In this document: positions 24,521 through 33,141 of the stretch, one piece after another
Layout of the letters: every line of letters begins with the position of its first letter
Position numbering within the stretch: position 1 is the stretch's first letter
Assembly (NCBI GenBank): GCA_963732225.1
Contig: CAVSYR010000005.1
Coordinates: forward strand, 868,001 to 932,000
Direction: 5' to 3'
Length of the DNA stretch: 64,000 nt
Source of the DNA: VRUE01 sp963732225
GTDB taxonomy: Bacteria; Actinomycetota; Thermoleophilia; Solirubrobacterales; 70-9
Program-made: the position numbers and the translations under genes
The notes under the pieces: generated by a model
Told to the model about the DNA's origin: nothing
Databases searched by the model: none
What the model saw: only the letters and a program-made list of their open reading frames with translations

Positions 24521-26155
24521 TCAGCCGCCGTAGGGCGGGGCCACGGGCGTTTCCGGGGCCGGGATCGCGATATTGATCAGATCGCTGAGGGTGAACCCGT
24601 CGCCGGGACCGAGGTTCGGCCGCCAGTTCGGTTGCACGCCGAGGAACGAGAGCGGATCGCCGGCGAGCAAACCGATCAGCACCTCGGCGACGATGCGCCC
24701 GCCCACCGGCCCCAGGTGCGCGGAGTCCGCTTTGCGCTCAGCCTCTTTGAGGATGTAGAACCAGAGCGGCGCACGCCCGGCCAGATCAGCGCGGACATTT
24801 TCGTCGAGCTCGATGCCCTGGAAGAGTTCTTCCTCGCTGAGCGGCTCGATTCCCATCGCGCGAGCGACGTCCTGGCCGGCCGGCAGGCCCATCGACTTGC
24901 CCCGGATCAGGTTGCGGACGGCGAGATCCTTGGCCAGACTGGGGTCGAGGCCCTCGCCAATTGGACCTGCTTCCGCGGTCGAGTCTGGAAGCGCGCCAAG
25001 CGGATTCGAGAGCTGAGCGTCGATCTTGTAGCTGGGCTGAGGAAGGTTCTCGTCCGCTGGCAGGCCGTCGCTGATCCCCGGCAAGAGGAACCGCCACTGC
25101 ACGCCCCAATCGGAGAGCAGCGGACGGAATCCATTCAGCGATTGCCTCTGGGTCGGGTCGTTGTTGATCGAGAACAGCGGGATCCGGCTCGCGTTTTCAA
25201 CCTGCGGATCGGTTTTCGCGACCTGGTTGATCAGGTAGCTCGGCCGGGCCATCGAGTGGCCGAAGCGGTAGGCGGCGACCGAGAACTCAACCGGCATGTA
25301 GGGCGTTTCCACCGGGTTGTAAAAGCGCAGCCTGGGGACCGGTAAGGCGGCTTCGCCTAACGGAACCAGGTAGGTCTCGGGGGGCAGGATGTCGTCGATT
25401 ACCTCCTGTCCGACCAGGCGTTTCAGATAATCGTGGATGACCACCCACTGGTAGTGCCAGCGCACTTCCCGCTGGGCGAGCTTGAAGACGTCTTCCTTTT
25501 CGAGGTTCGGGCTCGCCTGCCCCACTTGGTTGAGCACGGCGTTGTGGAAGCGTATGAATGCGACTTGCAGCTGGGAGACGATCAAGTTCTCGTCGTTGCG
25601 GGGGTCACCGGTCAGCGCCCGCCCGTTCGCGTTGCGCTGTAGATCGGGACCGGCAGTTGCCTCGTTTTCGGAGACTTTTGCGCCAAGCTGGAGATGAACG
25701 CCATCTTTTTCGTAGAGATAGGGCTGATCGGAGGGTCCGCGGCCATAGAGCGAGTCCAAGTCAAATCTCGGCGTGCGGAAGTCATTCAACCCGTCCGGGT
25801 CGTTCTGACGGGTCAGGCTGGAAACCGGATCGAAGGTGATGTCGTGGTCGACAAACTGACCGAAGTAGGTGTAGCCGGCCGGCAGTCGTAGCGTCCCGTC
25901 CTCCAGCGTCGAGACGTTCTCGTCGTCATCATCGGTGCCGAGGGGCTTGTCCAGCTTGCCGTCCTCGAGCTCTTGAATCATCGCCTGACCGAGCGCCCCT
26001 AGCGAAGCATCGCTGGGTGCGAGGACGGGCAGGTGACGAAACATGCGGCCGAAGCGGCCACCAAAAGCAGAAGAGGAAGGTGTGTTTTCCAACCCGCGTG
26101 GCGGCAACGCTCCGTGAAATGACAGTTTGGTCGGTGTGGTCGGGGAACCTTCCAT
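24521..26155 (-). CDS. Animal-type haem peroxidase
   Basis: 544 residues of the peroxidase-cyclooxygenase superfamily. Distal haem side: YTYFGQFVDHDITFDP; then RFDLDSLYGRGPSDQPYLYE, DPRNDENLIVSQLQVAFIRF (with HN following) and the proximal His in EFSVAAYRFGHSMARPSY. No signal peptide, so probably cytoplasmic or peripheral. I chose the ATG at 26155: GGAGG lies eight bases upstream, whereas the nearby ATG at 26164 abuts that sequence. Upstream A/T-rich sequence (TTTATTTTATAG) is likely its promoter. The two downstream flavin oxidases could supply its peroxide (inference). Confidence 0.9.
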   Translation of the reverse strand: MEGSPTTPTKLSFHGALPPRGLENTPSSSAFGGRFGRMFRHLPVLAPSDASLGALGQAMIQELEDGKLDKPLGTDDDDENVSTLEDGTLRLPAGYTYFGQFVDHDITFDPVSSLTRQNDPDGLNDFRTPRFDLDSLYGRGPSDQPYLYEKDGVHLQLGAKVSENEATAGPDLQRNANGRALTGDPRNDENLIVSQLQVAFIRFHNAVLNQVGQASPNLEKEDVFKLAQREVRWHYQWVVIHDYLKRLVGQEVIDDILPPETYLVPLGEAALPVPRLRFYNPVETPYMPVEFSVAAYRFGHSMARPSYLINQVAKTDPQVENASRIPLFSINNDPTQRQSLNGFRPLLSDWGVQWRFLLPGISDGLPADENLPQPSYKIDAQLSNPLGALPDSTAEAGPIGEGLDPSLAKDLAVRNLIRGKSMGLPAGQDVARAMGIEPLSEEELFQGIELDENVRADLAGRAPLWFYILKEAERKADSAHLGPVGGRIVAEVLIGLLAGDPLSFLGVQPNWRPNLGPGDGFTLSDLINIAIPAPETPVAPPYGG

Positions 26156-26219
26156 TGAGCGCATCCTCCCTCTATAAAATAAATGGCCTGAGTAATGCGC
26201 TGTTCTAACACAGTGAGTG

Positions 26220-26249
26220 GGGTGAATGCAAAAAACCTGTAATTCACCC
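26220..26249 (-). terminator. Hairpin between tmRNA and the peroxidase gene
   Basis: An 8-bp stem (GGGTGAAT / ATTCACCC) with a loop carrying TTTTTT on the minus strand, 26 nt after the tmRNA 3' end. It is placed to end the tmRNA transcript, but the T-run lies in the loop rather than after the stem, so confidence is modest. Confidence 0.4.
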
Positions 26250-26274
26250 GAACCGCTAATCGTTGCGATGAAAG

Positions 26275-26633
26275 TGGAGGCGGCCGGAATTGAACCGGCG
26301 TCCGAGGTCGTAGCGCGAAGGTGTCTACAGGTATAGCCGGCGCTTGATTCTCGTCTCCCGGGGTCCGCGCCGGCGGGCACTGCGGGAGATAAAGCCCTCT
26401 GAATTGTCCCCTGGTAGACGGGGCGATCCGCCGGGGTGAGCCCGTGTTCTGAAGCCGGCTGCCCTCCCTACGGGCGAGGGAGGACCGACTCTCATCGCCT
26501 AGGTTCTAGCTAGGCAGCGAGGGCGAACTCATGGTCCGCACGTATTGGTTGGTGCCGGGGTTTAACGAGGCCTCCGGCAACCTCGACCTGCAACCTTTCG
26601 CACGGACCGACCACGTCGAAGCCTGTCGCCCCC
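26275..26633 (-). ncRNA. ssrA: tmRNA
   Basis: 359 nt. The 5' end GGGGGCGA pairs with the 3' end CGCCTCC; the T-arm is CGCCGGTTCAATTCCGG and the 5' end reads GGGGGCGACAGGCTTCGACG, all typical. A CCA is not encoded. After the first pseudoknot (CGAGG/CCTCG with GCCGG/CCGGC) the reading frame closing with TAG at 26510-26512 ends in FALAA. The best resume codon is GCG at 26537-26539, giving the tag ADHEFALAA, with A at position -4 as in E. coli. It rescues stalled ribosomes with SmpB, encoded 3.2 kb away next to RNase R. Confidence 0.95.
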
Positions 26634-26677
26634 ATGCTTATGTGCAGCGATTGTACGGAGTCGGGTAGGAATACACC

Positions 26678-28048
26678 GTGGCCGAGAAGACATTCGACGC
26701 GATCGTGCTCGGGGCCGGGGCGCCCGGAGAGGTCTGTGCCGGCCGGCTCGCCGACGGCGGGCTCTCGGTGGCGATCGTCGAGCAGCACCTGGTCGGCGGC
26801 GAGTGCTCCTATTACGCCTGCATGCCCTCGAAGGCGCTGCTGCGTCCCTCGGACCTGCTCGCCGAGGCGCAGCGGGTGCCAGGCATTGCCGTCGAGGAGC
26901 GGCTCGATCCGCGGGCAGTGCTCGAGCGCCGCGACGAGGTAATCCACGACCGCGACGACTCCGGTCAGTTGCCCTGGCTGGAAGAACGCGGGATCGAGCT
27001 TTTCCGCGGCAGTGGAGTGCTCGACGGCGAGCGGCGGGTTCGGGTCGGCGACGACCTGCTCAACGCCCGCCGGGCGATCGTCGTCGCCACCGGCAGCGGC
27101 GCGGCGATGCCGCCAATCGACGGCCTCGACTCGGCCCGGCCCTGGAACAACCGCGAGGGAACGACGGCGAAGCAGGTGCCCGAGAGCATGGTCGTGCTCG
27201 GTGCCGGACCGGTTGGCTGCGAGCTCTCGCAGGCTTGGTCCTCGCTCGGCTGCCGGGTGACGCTGGTCGAGGGCGGCCCCCACGTGCTCTCACGCGAGGA
27301 GCCGTTTGCCGGTGAGGAAGTCGGCAAGGCGCTGCGCGAGCAACACGGTGTCGACGTCCGCACCGGCGCGAAAGTCGTTCAAGTCAGCCGCGACGGCGAT
27401 CTCGTCACGGTCGCGCTCGACGATGGCAGCGCAGTCGCCGCCGCCGAGATCCTCGTCGCCGTCGGCCGCAAGCCACGCACGAGCGAGATCGGGCTCGATA
27501 GCGTCGATGTCCAACCCGGCAAAGGCGGCTTCCTCGATACAGAAGACCGGCTTCGGGTCGGCGGGCGCGAGTGGCTCTACGCGGTCGGCGACGTCAGTGG
27601 CCGCGCCCTCTTCACCCACATGGGTAAGTACCAGGCCTGGGTTGCCGCCGAGAACATCCTCGGTCGCGAGGTCGCCGTGGAAGCGGAAGACATCGGCTCA
27701 TCCAGGGTCACCTTCACCGACCCCCAGGTCGCCGCGGTTGGCAAGACGCTCGCCCAGGCGCAGGAAGCCGGCATCGAAGCGAAAGCGGTCGACGTCCCCA
27801 CTGACGGCACCGCCGGGGCCAGCTTCCAAGGCAAGGAAACCGGCGGCACCTCGCGACTCGTCGTCGACGAGTCGCGCGGGGTCATCGTCGGCGCCACCTT
27901 CACCGGCTTTGAGACCGCCGATTTCCTCCACGCCGCCACGATCGCCATCGTCGGCGAGGTTCCCCTCCCCCGCCTGCGCCACGCCGTTGCTGCCTACCCG
28001 AGCCGCAGCGAGATCTGGTTGAAGCTCCTAGAAGCGGCCGGCCTCTAG
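26678..28048 (+). CDS. FAD-dependent pyridine nucleotide-disulfide oxidoreductase
   Basis: 456 residues of the dihydrolipoamide dehydrogenase/mercuric reductase group. FAD motif AIVLGAGAPGEVCAGRLA, redox disulfide in GGECSYYACMPSKALLRP (Cys-x4-Cys), NAD(P) motif MVVLGAGPVGCELSQAWSSLG, second FAD motif LYAVGDVSGRALFTHMGKYQ and dimer-interface residues AAYPSRSEIW. The usual C-terminal His-Pro-Glu of lipoamide dehydrogenase appears replaced (HAVAAYPSRSE), so the substrate may not be lipoamide; a mercuric-reductase-like or soluble transhydrogenase-like role is possible. GTG start at 26678 after TAGGAA; divergent from tmRNA. Confidence 0.88.
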   Translation: MAEKTFDAIVLGAGAPGEVCAGRLADGGLSVAIVEQHLVGGECSYYACMPSKALLRPSDLLAEAQRVPGIAVEERLDPRAVLERRDEVIHDRDDSGQLPWLEERGIELFRGSGVLDGERRVRVGDDLLNARRAIVVATGSGAAMPPIDGLDSARPWNNREGTTAKQVPESMVVLGAGPVGCELSQAWSSLGCRVTLVEGGPHVLSREEPFAGEEVGKALREQHGVDVRTGAKVVQVSRDGDLVTVALDDGSAVAAAEILVAVGRKPRTSEIGLDSVDVQPGKGGFLDTEDRLRVGGREWLYAVGDVSGRALFTHMGKYQAWVAAENILGREVAVEAEDIGSSRVTFTDPQVAAVGKTLAQAQEAGIEAKAVDVPTDGTAGASFQGKETGGTSRLVVDESRGVIVGATFTGFETADFLHAATIAIVGEVPLPRLRHAVAAYPSRSEIWLKLLEAAGL

Positions 28049-28053
28049 AGCGC

Positions 28054-29862
28054 TCAAACGCTCGAACGCCGCTTTAGGTCTTCGAGCACATCCTGCGGAA
28101 AACCAGGTACCTCATCGAGGTCATCGACCGAACCAAAGCGGCCCAGTCGCTCGCGGTGGGCGAGCAGGCGGGTCGCCTGGGTGACCGAGAGGTTCTCGGC
28201 GCGAAGCTGCTCGAAGCTGACCGAGTTGAGGTCGATCGTGCCACCTGCTGCCGGCGGCAAGGGTTCGGGGGCTGGGGGCACCGGGCTCGGTTGCGGCGCC
28301 GGCGTTGGCGGCTCAGGGGCCGGGGCTGGCGGCGTGGGTACAGGCGGCTCGGGAGCCGGCGGCGGTGGCGTTGGTGACGGATCCGGCGCGACCGGCGCGG
28401 GTGGCGTGGGCTCAGGGGCCGGCGGCGCGGGCGGGCCGGGGTCCGGCGCGGGCGGGGTCGGCTCGGGGACCGGTGGCGGCACGGGCTGCGGCGGTTGTGG
28501 CGCGGCGTATGGGGCTGGCGGGGGCGCGACGGGCTGCGAAGGCACCGTCCCGTGGCCCTGGACCGACTGGATCACGGCCTGCTCGGCCTCGGCGGCGCGG
28601 CGCTCGGCCTCGCGAGCGCGCTCCTCGGCCTGGGCGACGCTGTCGCGAATCTCCTGCAGGCGCCGCTCGCGCTCGTCCTCCTCGGACTTGAGCTTGGCCA
28701 GGCGCTCCGCCTCGGCGGCGCGGCGCTCGGCCTCCTTGGTGCGCTCTTCGATCTGGCGCAGCCGCTCCTGAGCCTCCGCCATCGCCTGCTCCTGCGCCTC
28801 GCGCTCCTGCTCGAGGCGCTGCTCGGCCGTCTGCAATCCCGCTCCAGCGGCAGGCGCCGAGGCGAGCGGCGGCACCGCCGCCATGCTCTGCGTCACCTGG
28901 CCCACCTGGGCCTGAGCCGTACGCCCTTCGGCCTCGCGCTGCAGGCGCTCCGCCTCCTGAATCCGGCGATCGGCCTCGGCCCGAATCCGCTCCTCCTCAT
29001 GCTGGATCTCGGCGACCTTGTCCTGCACGCGCGCTTCGACCACCGCGGGGTCCTCGTAGCCGACGGGCGGCGTTGCCGACGCTGGTGTCGGCGCAAGCGG
29101 GGGAGCTGCTGCGGGAGGAAGGGGCTGCGCTGGCGGCTGCGGGTCGGGCCCTGGGGCGGCGACCTGGGGCGCTACCGGCTGCCCGGTCGGGGGCAGCGGC
29201 ACTGGCTGGCCGCCCTGCTGAAGTTGTTCGCGCTCCTGCGCGGCACGCGCCTCGGCCAGCTGGCGCTCGGCCTTCGCCGCTTCCTTGCGAGCCCGGCGAC
29301 TGTCGGCACGACCGCCGCCACCGGCTGGCTTGCCGCGACGATCGGCTCGCTTCGCAAGGCGCTCCTCTTTGCGCCGTTTGGCCTCTTCCTGGCGCTTTTT
29401 GCGGTGCTCGGTGCGAGCAAGGCGCTGCTGCTCTCGCGCCTGTTTGCGCTTGTCCTTGGAGCTCACGGGCTGACCCGCGGCGGGTGGCGGACCGGGAGCA
29501 ACGGGCGGTGCCGCGGTAGGCGGAGGAGTGCGGGGCAGCTCGGCCGTCTGCGCCTGCGCGGCCAGCGGGGGCGCAGCGGCCGCTGCTGGCGGCGGGACCT
29601 TGCCCGGCGCCGGAGGGGGCGTGCCAGACGGAGCCGACGCCTCTTTGGCGGCTTTCTCCTTGGCCCGCCGCTGGGTCACGCTGACGACGAGCAGCAGCAG
29701 CAGGATCGCCGCGACGAGGCCGCCGACGAAATACTGGATGTTGTCGCTGACGAAGTTGCCGGCTTCGCTCGGGAAGGAATCAGCCTGCGCCTGAGCCGGA
29801 ACGGCCAGGGCGAGCGCAACGAGGGTCAACGCGGACCAGAGCAGGGAAATCCTGAAGCGCAT
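28054..29862 (-). CDS. Membrane-anchored Pro-rich coiled-coil protein with C-terminal helix-hairpin-helix
   Basis: 602 residues. Layout: signal peptide (residues 1-28), membrane helix at 44-65 (YFVGGLVAAILLLLLVVSV), a Pro/Ala region, a very basic segment (130-200, KDKRKQAREQQRLARTEHRK), a Pro-rich stretch, long Glu/Arg/Ala coiled coils (about 270-430), a second Pro region of PEPTPPAP-like repeats (about 450-540) and a final ~60-residue domain starting TIDLNSVSFEQLRAENLSV. That end resembles a ComEA-type helix-hairpin-helix, ending EVPGFPQDVLEDLKRRSSV. No known family for the whole. It could be a wall-spanning scaffold or DNA-contacting protein; this is inferred. Confidence 0.7.
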   Translation of the reverse strand: MRFRISLLWSALTLVALALAVPAQAQADSFPSEAGNFVSDNIQYFVGGLVAAILLLLLVVSVTQRRAKEKAAKEASAPSGTPPPAPGKVPPPAAAAAPPLAAQAQTAELPRTPPPTAAPPVAPGPPPAAGQPVSSKDKRKQAREQQRLARTEHRKKRQEEAKRRKEERLAKRADRRGKPAGGGGRADSRRARKEAAKAERQLAEARAAQEREQLQQGGQPVPLPPTGQPVAPQVAAPGPDPQPPAQPLPPAAAPPLAPTPASATPPVGYEDPAVVEARVQDKVAEIQHEEERIRAEADRRIQEAERLQREAEGRTAQAQVGQVTQSMAAVPPLASAPAAGAGLQTAEQRLEQEREAQEQAMAEAQERLRQIEERTKEAERRAAEAERLAKLKSEEDERERRLQEIRDSVAQAEERAREAERRAAEAEQAVIQSVQGHGTVPSQPVAPPPAPYAAPQPPQPVPPPVPEPTPPAPDPGPPAPPAPEPTPPAPVAPDPSPTPPPPAPEPPVPTPPAPAPEPPTPAPQPSPVPPAPEPLPPAAGGTIDLNSVSFEQLRAENLSVTQATRLLAHRERLGRFGSVDDLDEVPGFPQDVLEDLKRRSSV

Positions 29863-29873
29863 CGGTCTCGAAG

Positions 29874-30356
29874 CTACCTCATCCGGCCCTTGAATTCTCG
29901 CTCGACTTCGCGGCGCACGTCACGGTCCGCGATGTCGCGGCGCCGATCGCGACCCTCCTTGCCCCGCGCCAGTGCCAACTCGACCTTTGCCCGCGGGCCT
30001 TTGAAGTAGATGCGGAGGGGGATCAGGGTCAGGCCTTTCTCCGCCGTCTTGCCGATCAGCCTTTCGATCTCGCCCTTGTGCAGCAACAGTTTGCGCGGCC
30101 GTTCCGGTTCGTGGTTCTCGCGGCTGGCCGGTTCGTAGGGTGGGATATGCAGCTTGCGCAGCCAGACCTCGCCCTTCTCGACCACCGCGTAGGAGTCGGT
30201 CATCTGCGCCTTGCCGTTGCGCAGCGACTTCACCTCTGAGCCCAGCAGGACGATTCCCGCCTCCATTTTTTCCACCGGCTCGAATTTGTGGCGGGCGCGG
30301 CGATTGGTGGCGACGTCACCCGAGGCGGGCTCGCGTTTCTTGCCCTTCTTAGCCAT
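29874..30356 (-). CDS. smpB: SsrA-binding protein SmpB
   Basis: 160 residues. Conserved SmpB blocks: NRRARHKFEPVEKMEAGIVL, LLGSEVKSLRNGKAQMTDSY, HIPPYEPASRENHEPERPRK and the C-terminal tail GLTLIPLRIYFKGPRAKVEL then KEGRDRRRDIADRDVRRE. It loads tmRNA into the A site of stalled ribosomes. The ATG at 30356 overlaps the rnr stop by eight bases, so translation is coupled to RNase R, which degrades the defective messages. Confidence 0.97.
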   Translation of the reverse strand: MAKKGKKREPASGDVATNRRARHKFEPVEKMEAGIVLLGSEVKSLRNGKAQMTDSYAVVEKGEVWLRKLHIPPYEPASRENHEPERPRKLLLHKGEIERLIGKTAEKGLTLIPLRIYFKGPRAKVELALARGKEGRDRRRDIADRDVRREVEREFKGRMR

Positions 30357-31956
30357 CGCTGCGCTCCAGGTCGACGCGCCCCCGCGCCGCGGTGACCTCG
30401 CCGACCCGGACGGATGTCGGATCACCGAGGCGCATTGTCTCCCCCGACTCCCGGCCGGCCAGGGCGGTCTCGGTCTCGTTCAGCTCGAAGCGCTCGTCGC
30501 CCATCGTCCGCGCCGGCAGGAAACCCTGGTAGACGTCGCCGAGCTCACCGCCGAAACGGACGAAGGCACCGGCCCGGATCACCCCCGAGACCTCGCCCTC
30601 GAACTCGGTCCCCTCGCCGCGCTCGGCGAGCTCGCGCTGCAGCAGGTAGGCGGCGCAGATGTCATCGGCATCGCGCTCGACCCGGGCCGACTCGCGCTCG
30701 CACTCGCTGCTGTGCCAGGCCACCTCACGTGCCTCAGACGCCCGCGGCCCCTCCTCCCCCTCGCCCAGCGTCGCCAACAGTGCCCGGTGTACAAGCAGGT
30801 CGGGATAGCGCCGGATCGGCGAGGTGAAGTGGCAGTAGGCCGAACTGCCAAGACCGGCGTGGCCGCTGTTGCGGTCGCTGTAGGAGGCCTGCATCAGGGA
30901 ACGGAGCACGAGCGATGTATACGCCTCCCGGCCGTGCCCGCGCCGCGCCGCCTCCTCGCGCACAAGCCGGCTCGCCTGCGCCGCCACCTGACCGGCCTGG
31001 GCGGGCGCCAGTCCCTGGCCCAGGGGCGGGGTCGGCACGCCGAGCGCCTGCAGCTGCTCGACCAGGCGCTCGACCCGGGTCGAGTCGGGCTGGGCGTGCA
31101 CCCGGTAGACCGCCGGCACACGCTTGCGCTCGAGCAACTGGGCCACCTGTTCGTTGGCGAGGATCATCAGCCGCTCGATCAATCGGTGCGACTCGGTCTG
31201 GGCGACGGCGCGGGCGGAAACGACGTTGCCGGCCGAGTCGAAGCGGAACTCCGGCTCGCTCGACTCGACGTCGAGGCTGGTCGCGCCCCGCTGCTCGCCG
31301 AGCGACGCCGCCGCCTGGCGCGCCAGCGCCAGCGGCTCGGCCACTACCTCAGGCGGGCTCTCGCGGCCGGCAAAGACGCGATCGAGCTGGTCGTAATCGA
31401 GGCGCGCCCGCGAGCGGATGCGGCTGCGGTAGAAGCTGGATGCGCGAGGCACGCCGCTGGGGCTGAGCTCGATCTCGGCGCTCACCGCCAAACGCTCGAC
31501 ATCCGGCGCCAAGCTGCAAGCGTCCTCGCTCAGCGCCCGCGGCAGCATCGGCTCAACCGCGCCCGGAGCGTAGGTGCTGTTGGCGCGCTGGCGCGCCTCC
31601 AAATCAAGCGGCGTTCCCGGCCGCACGTGGGCGGCGACGTCGGCGATGTGAACCCAGAGGCGCAAGCCGTCCTCCTCGCGCCGGGCCGAGATCGCGTCGT
31701 CGAAGTCGCGCGCCGTCGCCGGGTCGATCGTGAAGGTGGGCAGCTCGGTGAGGTCGCGGCGCCGGTCGCCGCTGGCCTCGGCCCGGTCGGCAGAACGGCC
31801 CGCTTCAACCTCCAGCGCCGCGGCGAAGCCGCGATCTTCCAAGCGCTCGTCAAGTAGGGCGTCGATTGCCTCGCGCGCGTTTTTCGGCTCTTTGCGCCTT
31901 CCCCGACCACGCGCCCGCTGCCGCTCGCGGTAGTAGCGCCAGTCCCGCTTGCTCAC
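30349..31956 (-). CDS. rnr: Ribonuclease R-like RNB-domain exoribonuclease (short form)
   Basis: 535 residues. The catalytic RNB domain begins with LPTFTIDPATARDFDDAISA, which holds the metal-binding aspartates, and continues through YHFTSPIRRYPDLLVHRALL-like CHFTSPIRRYPDLLVH. A single C-terminal S1 domain follows (FEGEVSGVIRAGAFVRFGG). The N-terminal cold-shock RNA-binding domains of E. coli RNase R (813 residues) are absent; only a basic ~65-residue leader precedes RNB. Its GTG overlaps the S41 protease stop (GTGA) and its end overlaps smpB. Confidence 0.9.
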   Translation of the reverse strand: MSKRDWRYYRERQRARGRGRRKEPKNAREAIDALLDERLEDRGFAAALEVEAGRSADRAEASGDRRRDLTELPTFTIDPATARDFDDAISARREEDGLRLWVHIADVAAHVRPGTPLDLEARQRANSTYAPGAVEPMLPRALSEDACSLAPDVERLAVSAEIELSPSGVPRASSFYRSRIRSRARLDYDQLDRVFAGRESPPEVVAEPLALARQAAASLGEQRGATSLDVESSEPEFRFDSAGNVVSARAVAQTESHRLIERLMILANEQVAQLLERKRVPAVYRVHAQPDSTRVERLVEQLQALGVPTPPLGQGLAPAQAGQVAAQASRLVREEAARRGHGREAYTSLVLRSLMQASYSDRNSGHAGLGSSAYCHFTSPIRRYPDLLVHRALLATLGEGEEGPRASEAREVAWHSSECERESARVERDADDICAAYLLQRELAERGEGTEFEGEVSGVIRAGAFVRFGGELGDVYQGFLPARTMGDERFELNETETALAGRESGETMRLGDPTSVRVGEVTAARGRVDLERSDG

Positions 31957-33134
31957 TGCCCCGCGAGGACCCCGAGCGCGCGTTCGAGCGCCTCGTCGCG
32001 CGGCGTCCGCAGGTTGTCACTCGCCTTGACGTCGGGATGGATGCCGTGGCTCTTGGCGAGGTTGACGCCGTCTGGAGTGAAGTACTCACCGATCGTCAGC
32101 TTCAGCGCGCCGCCGTTGGAGAGGCCGATCTCCTGCTGGAAGACGCCCTTGCCGTAGGAGCGGGTGCCGACGACGGTGGCACCCGCATCGTCGGCGAGCG
32201 CCGCGGTGAGGATCTCGGCCGCGGAGGCGGTATTGCGGTCGATCAGCACGACCATCGGCAGTTTCGGCAGGTTGTCGCCGACGGTCTTGTAGACGGCGTG
32301 TCCCTGGGTGCGCGAGTCGGTCGTGACCACGACTTCGTCGTCGGGCAGGAAGACGCTGGCGCTGAGCACCGCCTCCTCGAGCAGGCCGCCGCCGTTGCCG
32401 CGCAGGTCGAGCACGATCCCTTCGGCCCCTTCCTTCTGCACTTTTTCCACGGCTTCGCGCAGCAGCGCGTGCACACCTTCGCTGAAGGAGACCATGCTGA
32501 CGTAGCCGATCTTGCGCCCGTTGACTTCTTTGATCTTGCTGGTCACCACAGGCAAGGCGATCTGGGCCCTGGTGACCTCGAGCTCGTCGGCCTTGCCATG
32601 CCCTTTGGACTTGACCCCGATCGTCACCTGCGAGCCTTCCGGGCCTTTGATCTTGCCGGTCGAGACTTCGCTGTTCTCGCCGGCGATCGAGTCGCCGTTG
32701 ACTGAGACGATCACATCGCCGGGTTTGATCCCGGCTTCGGAGGCCGGCGATTTGGGGAAGACGCTGTCGACCCGCAGGCCGGCTTTGACTTCGGAGACGG
32801 TCAGGCCGATGCCGGAGAAGTGCCCGGAGATCTCCTCGTTGAAGCTGTCCAGCGCTTCCGGGGAGAAGTAGTCGGAGAAGCGGTCGTGGTGGCGGCGGCG
32901 CAGCTCGCGGACCATGCCCTGCAGTGAGGAGTTGGTCAGCTCGGTCGGGCCGACCGAGCGGAAGTAGTTGTCCTCGATCAGTTCGGTCGCTTCCAGGTTG
33001 AGACCGGCGGAATCGTCGACGAAGCGGTCGCGGACGAATTCGGGCAGCTTGCCGGGGTGACCGCCAAGCCAGATCCCGGCGCAGAGAACGACGATCAAAG
33101 CGGCCACCAGGGCCGCGATCTTCGCCGCGCTCAC
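31953..33134 (-). CDS. S41-family C-terminal processing protease (membrane-anchored)
   Basis: 393 residues. N-terminal membrane anchor (IAALVAALIVVLCAGIWLGG), a PDZ domain (GIGLTVSEVKAGLRVDSVF onward with SPASEAGIKPGDVIVSVNGD) and the S41 serine-lysine active site: GIVLDLRGNGGGLLEEAV, the nucleophile in IDRNTASAAEILTAAL and the Lys in RSYGKGVFQQ. Acts outside the membrane. It lies 7 nt after ftsX and overlaps rnr by four bases, so it belongs to the ftsE-ftsX-ctp-rnr-smpB operon and may process wall hydrolases controlled by FtsEX. Confidence 0.93.
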   Translation of the reverse strand: MSAAKIAALVAALIVVLCAGIWLGGHPGKLPEFVRDRFVDDSAGLNLEATELIEDNYFRSVGPTELTNSSLQGMVRELRRRHHDRFSDYFSPEALDSFNEEISGHFSGIGLTVSEVKAGLRVDSVFPKSPASEAGIKPGDVIVSVNGDSIAGENSEVSTGKIKGPEGSQVTIGVKSKGHGKADELEVTRAQIALPVVTSKIKEVNGRKIGYVSMVSFSEGVHALLREAVEKVQKEGAEGIVLDLRGNGGGLLEEAVLSASVFLPDDEVVVTTDSRTQGHAVYKTVGDNLPKLPMVVLIDRNTASAAEILTAALADDAGATVVGTRSYGKGVFQQEIGLSNGGALKLTIGEYFTPDGVNLAKSHGIHPDVKASDNLRTPRDEALERALGVLAGQ

Positions 33135-33141
33135 GCGGCGC

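Noticed and set aside
24521..26380. Longer peroxidase start at 26380
   Set aside because: The extra 75 residues would run into the tmRNA and lack homology; the ATG at 26155 has the correctly spaced GGAGG.
26558..26569. Non-standard resume codon (CGG or GTT) for the tmRNA tag
   Set aside because: Those codons lie inside the first pseudoknot; GCG further on lies at the expected distance and gives the normal-looking tag ADHEFALAA.
26510..27283. 257-residue minus-strand frame ending in FALAA
   Set aside because: Its end is the tmRNA tag frame and the rest is antisense to the disulfide oxidoreductase; only the tag is translated.
28495..30009. 504-residue plus-strand frame opposite the Pro-rich gene
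   Set aside because: It mirrors the repetitive coding sequence of the minus-strand gene, being Leu/Arg/Gly-rich with no fold motif.
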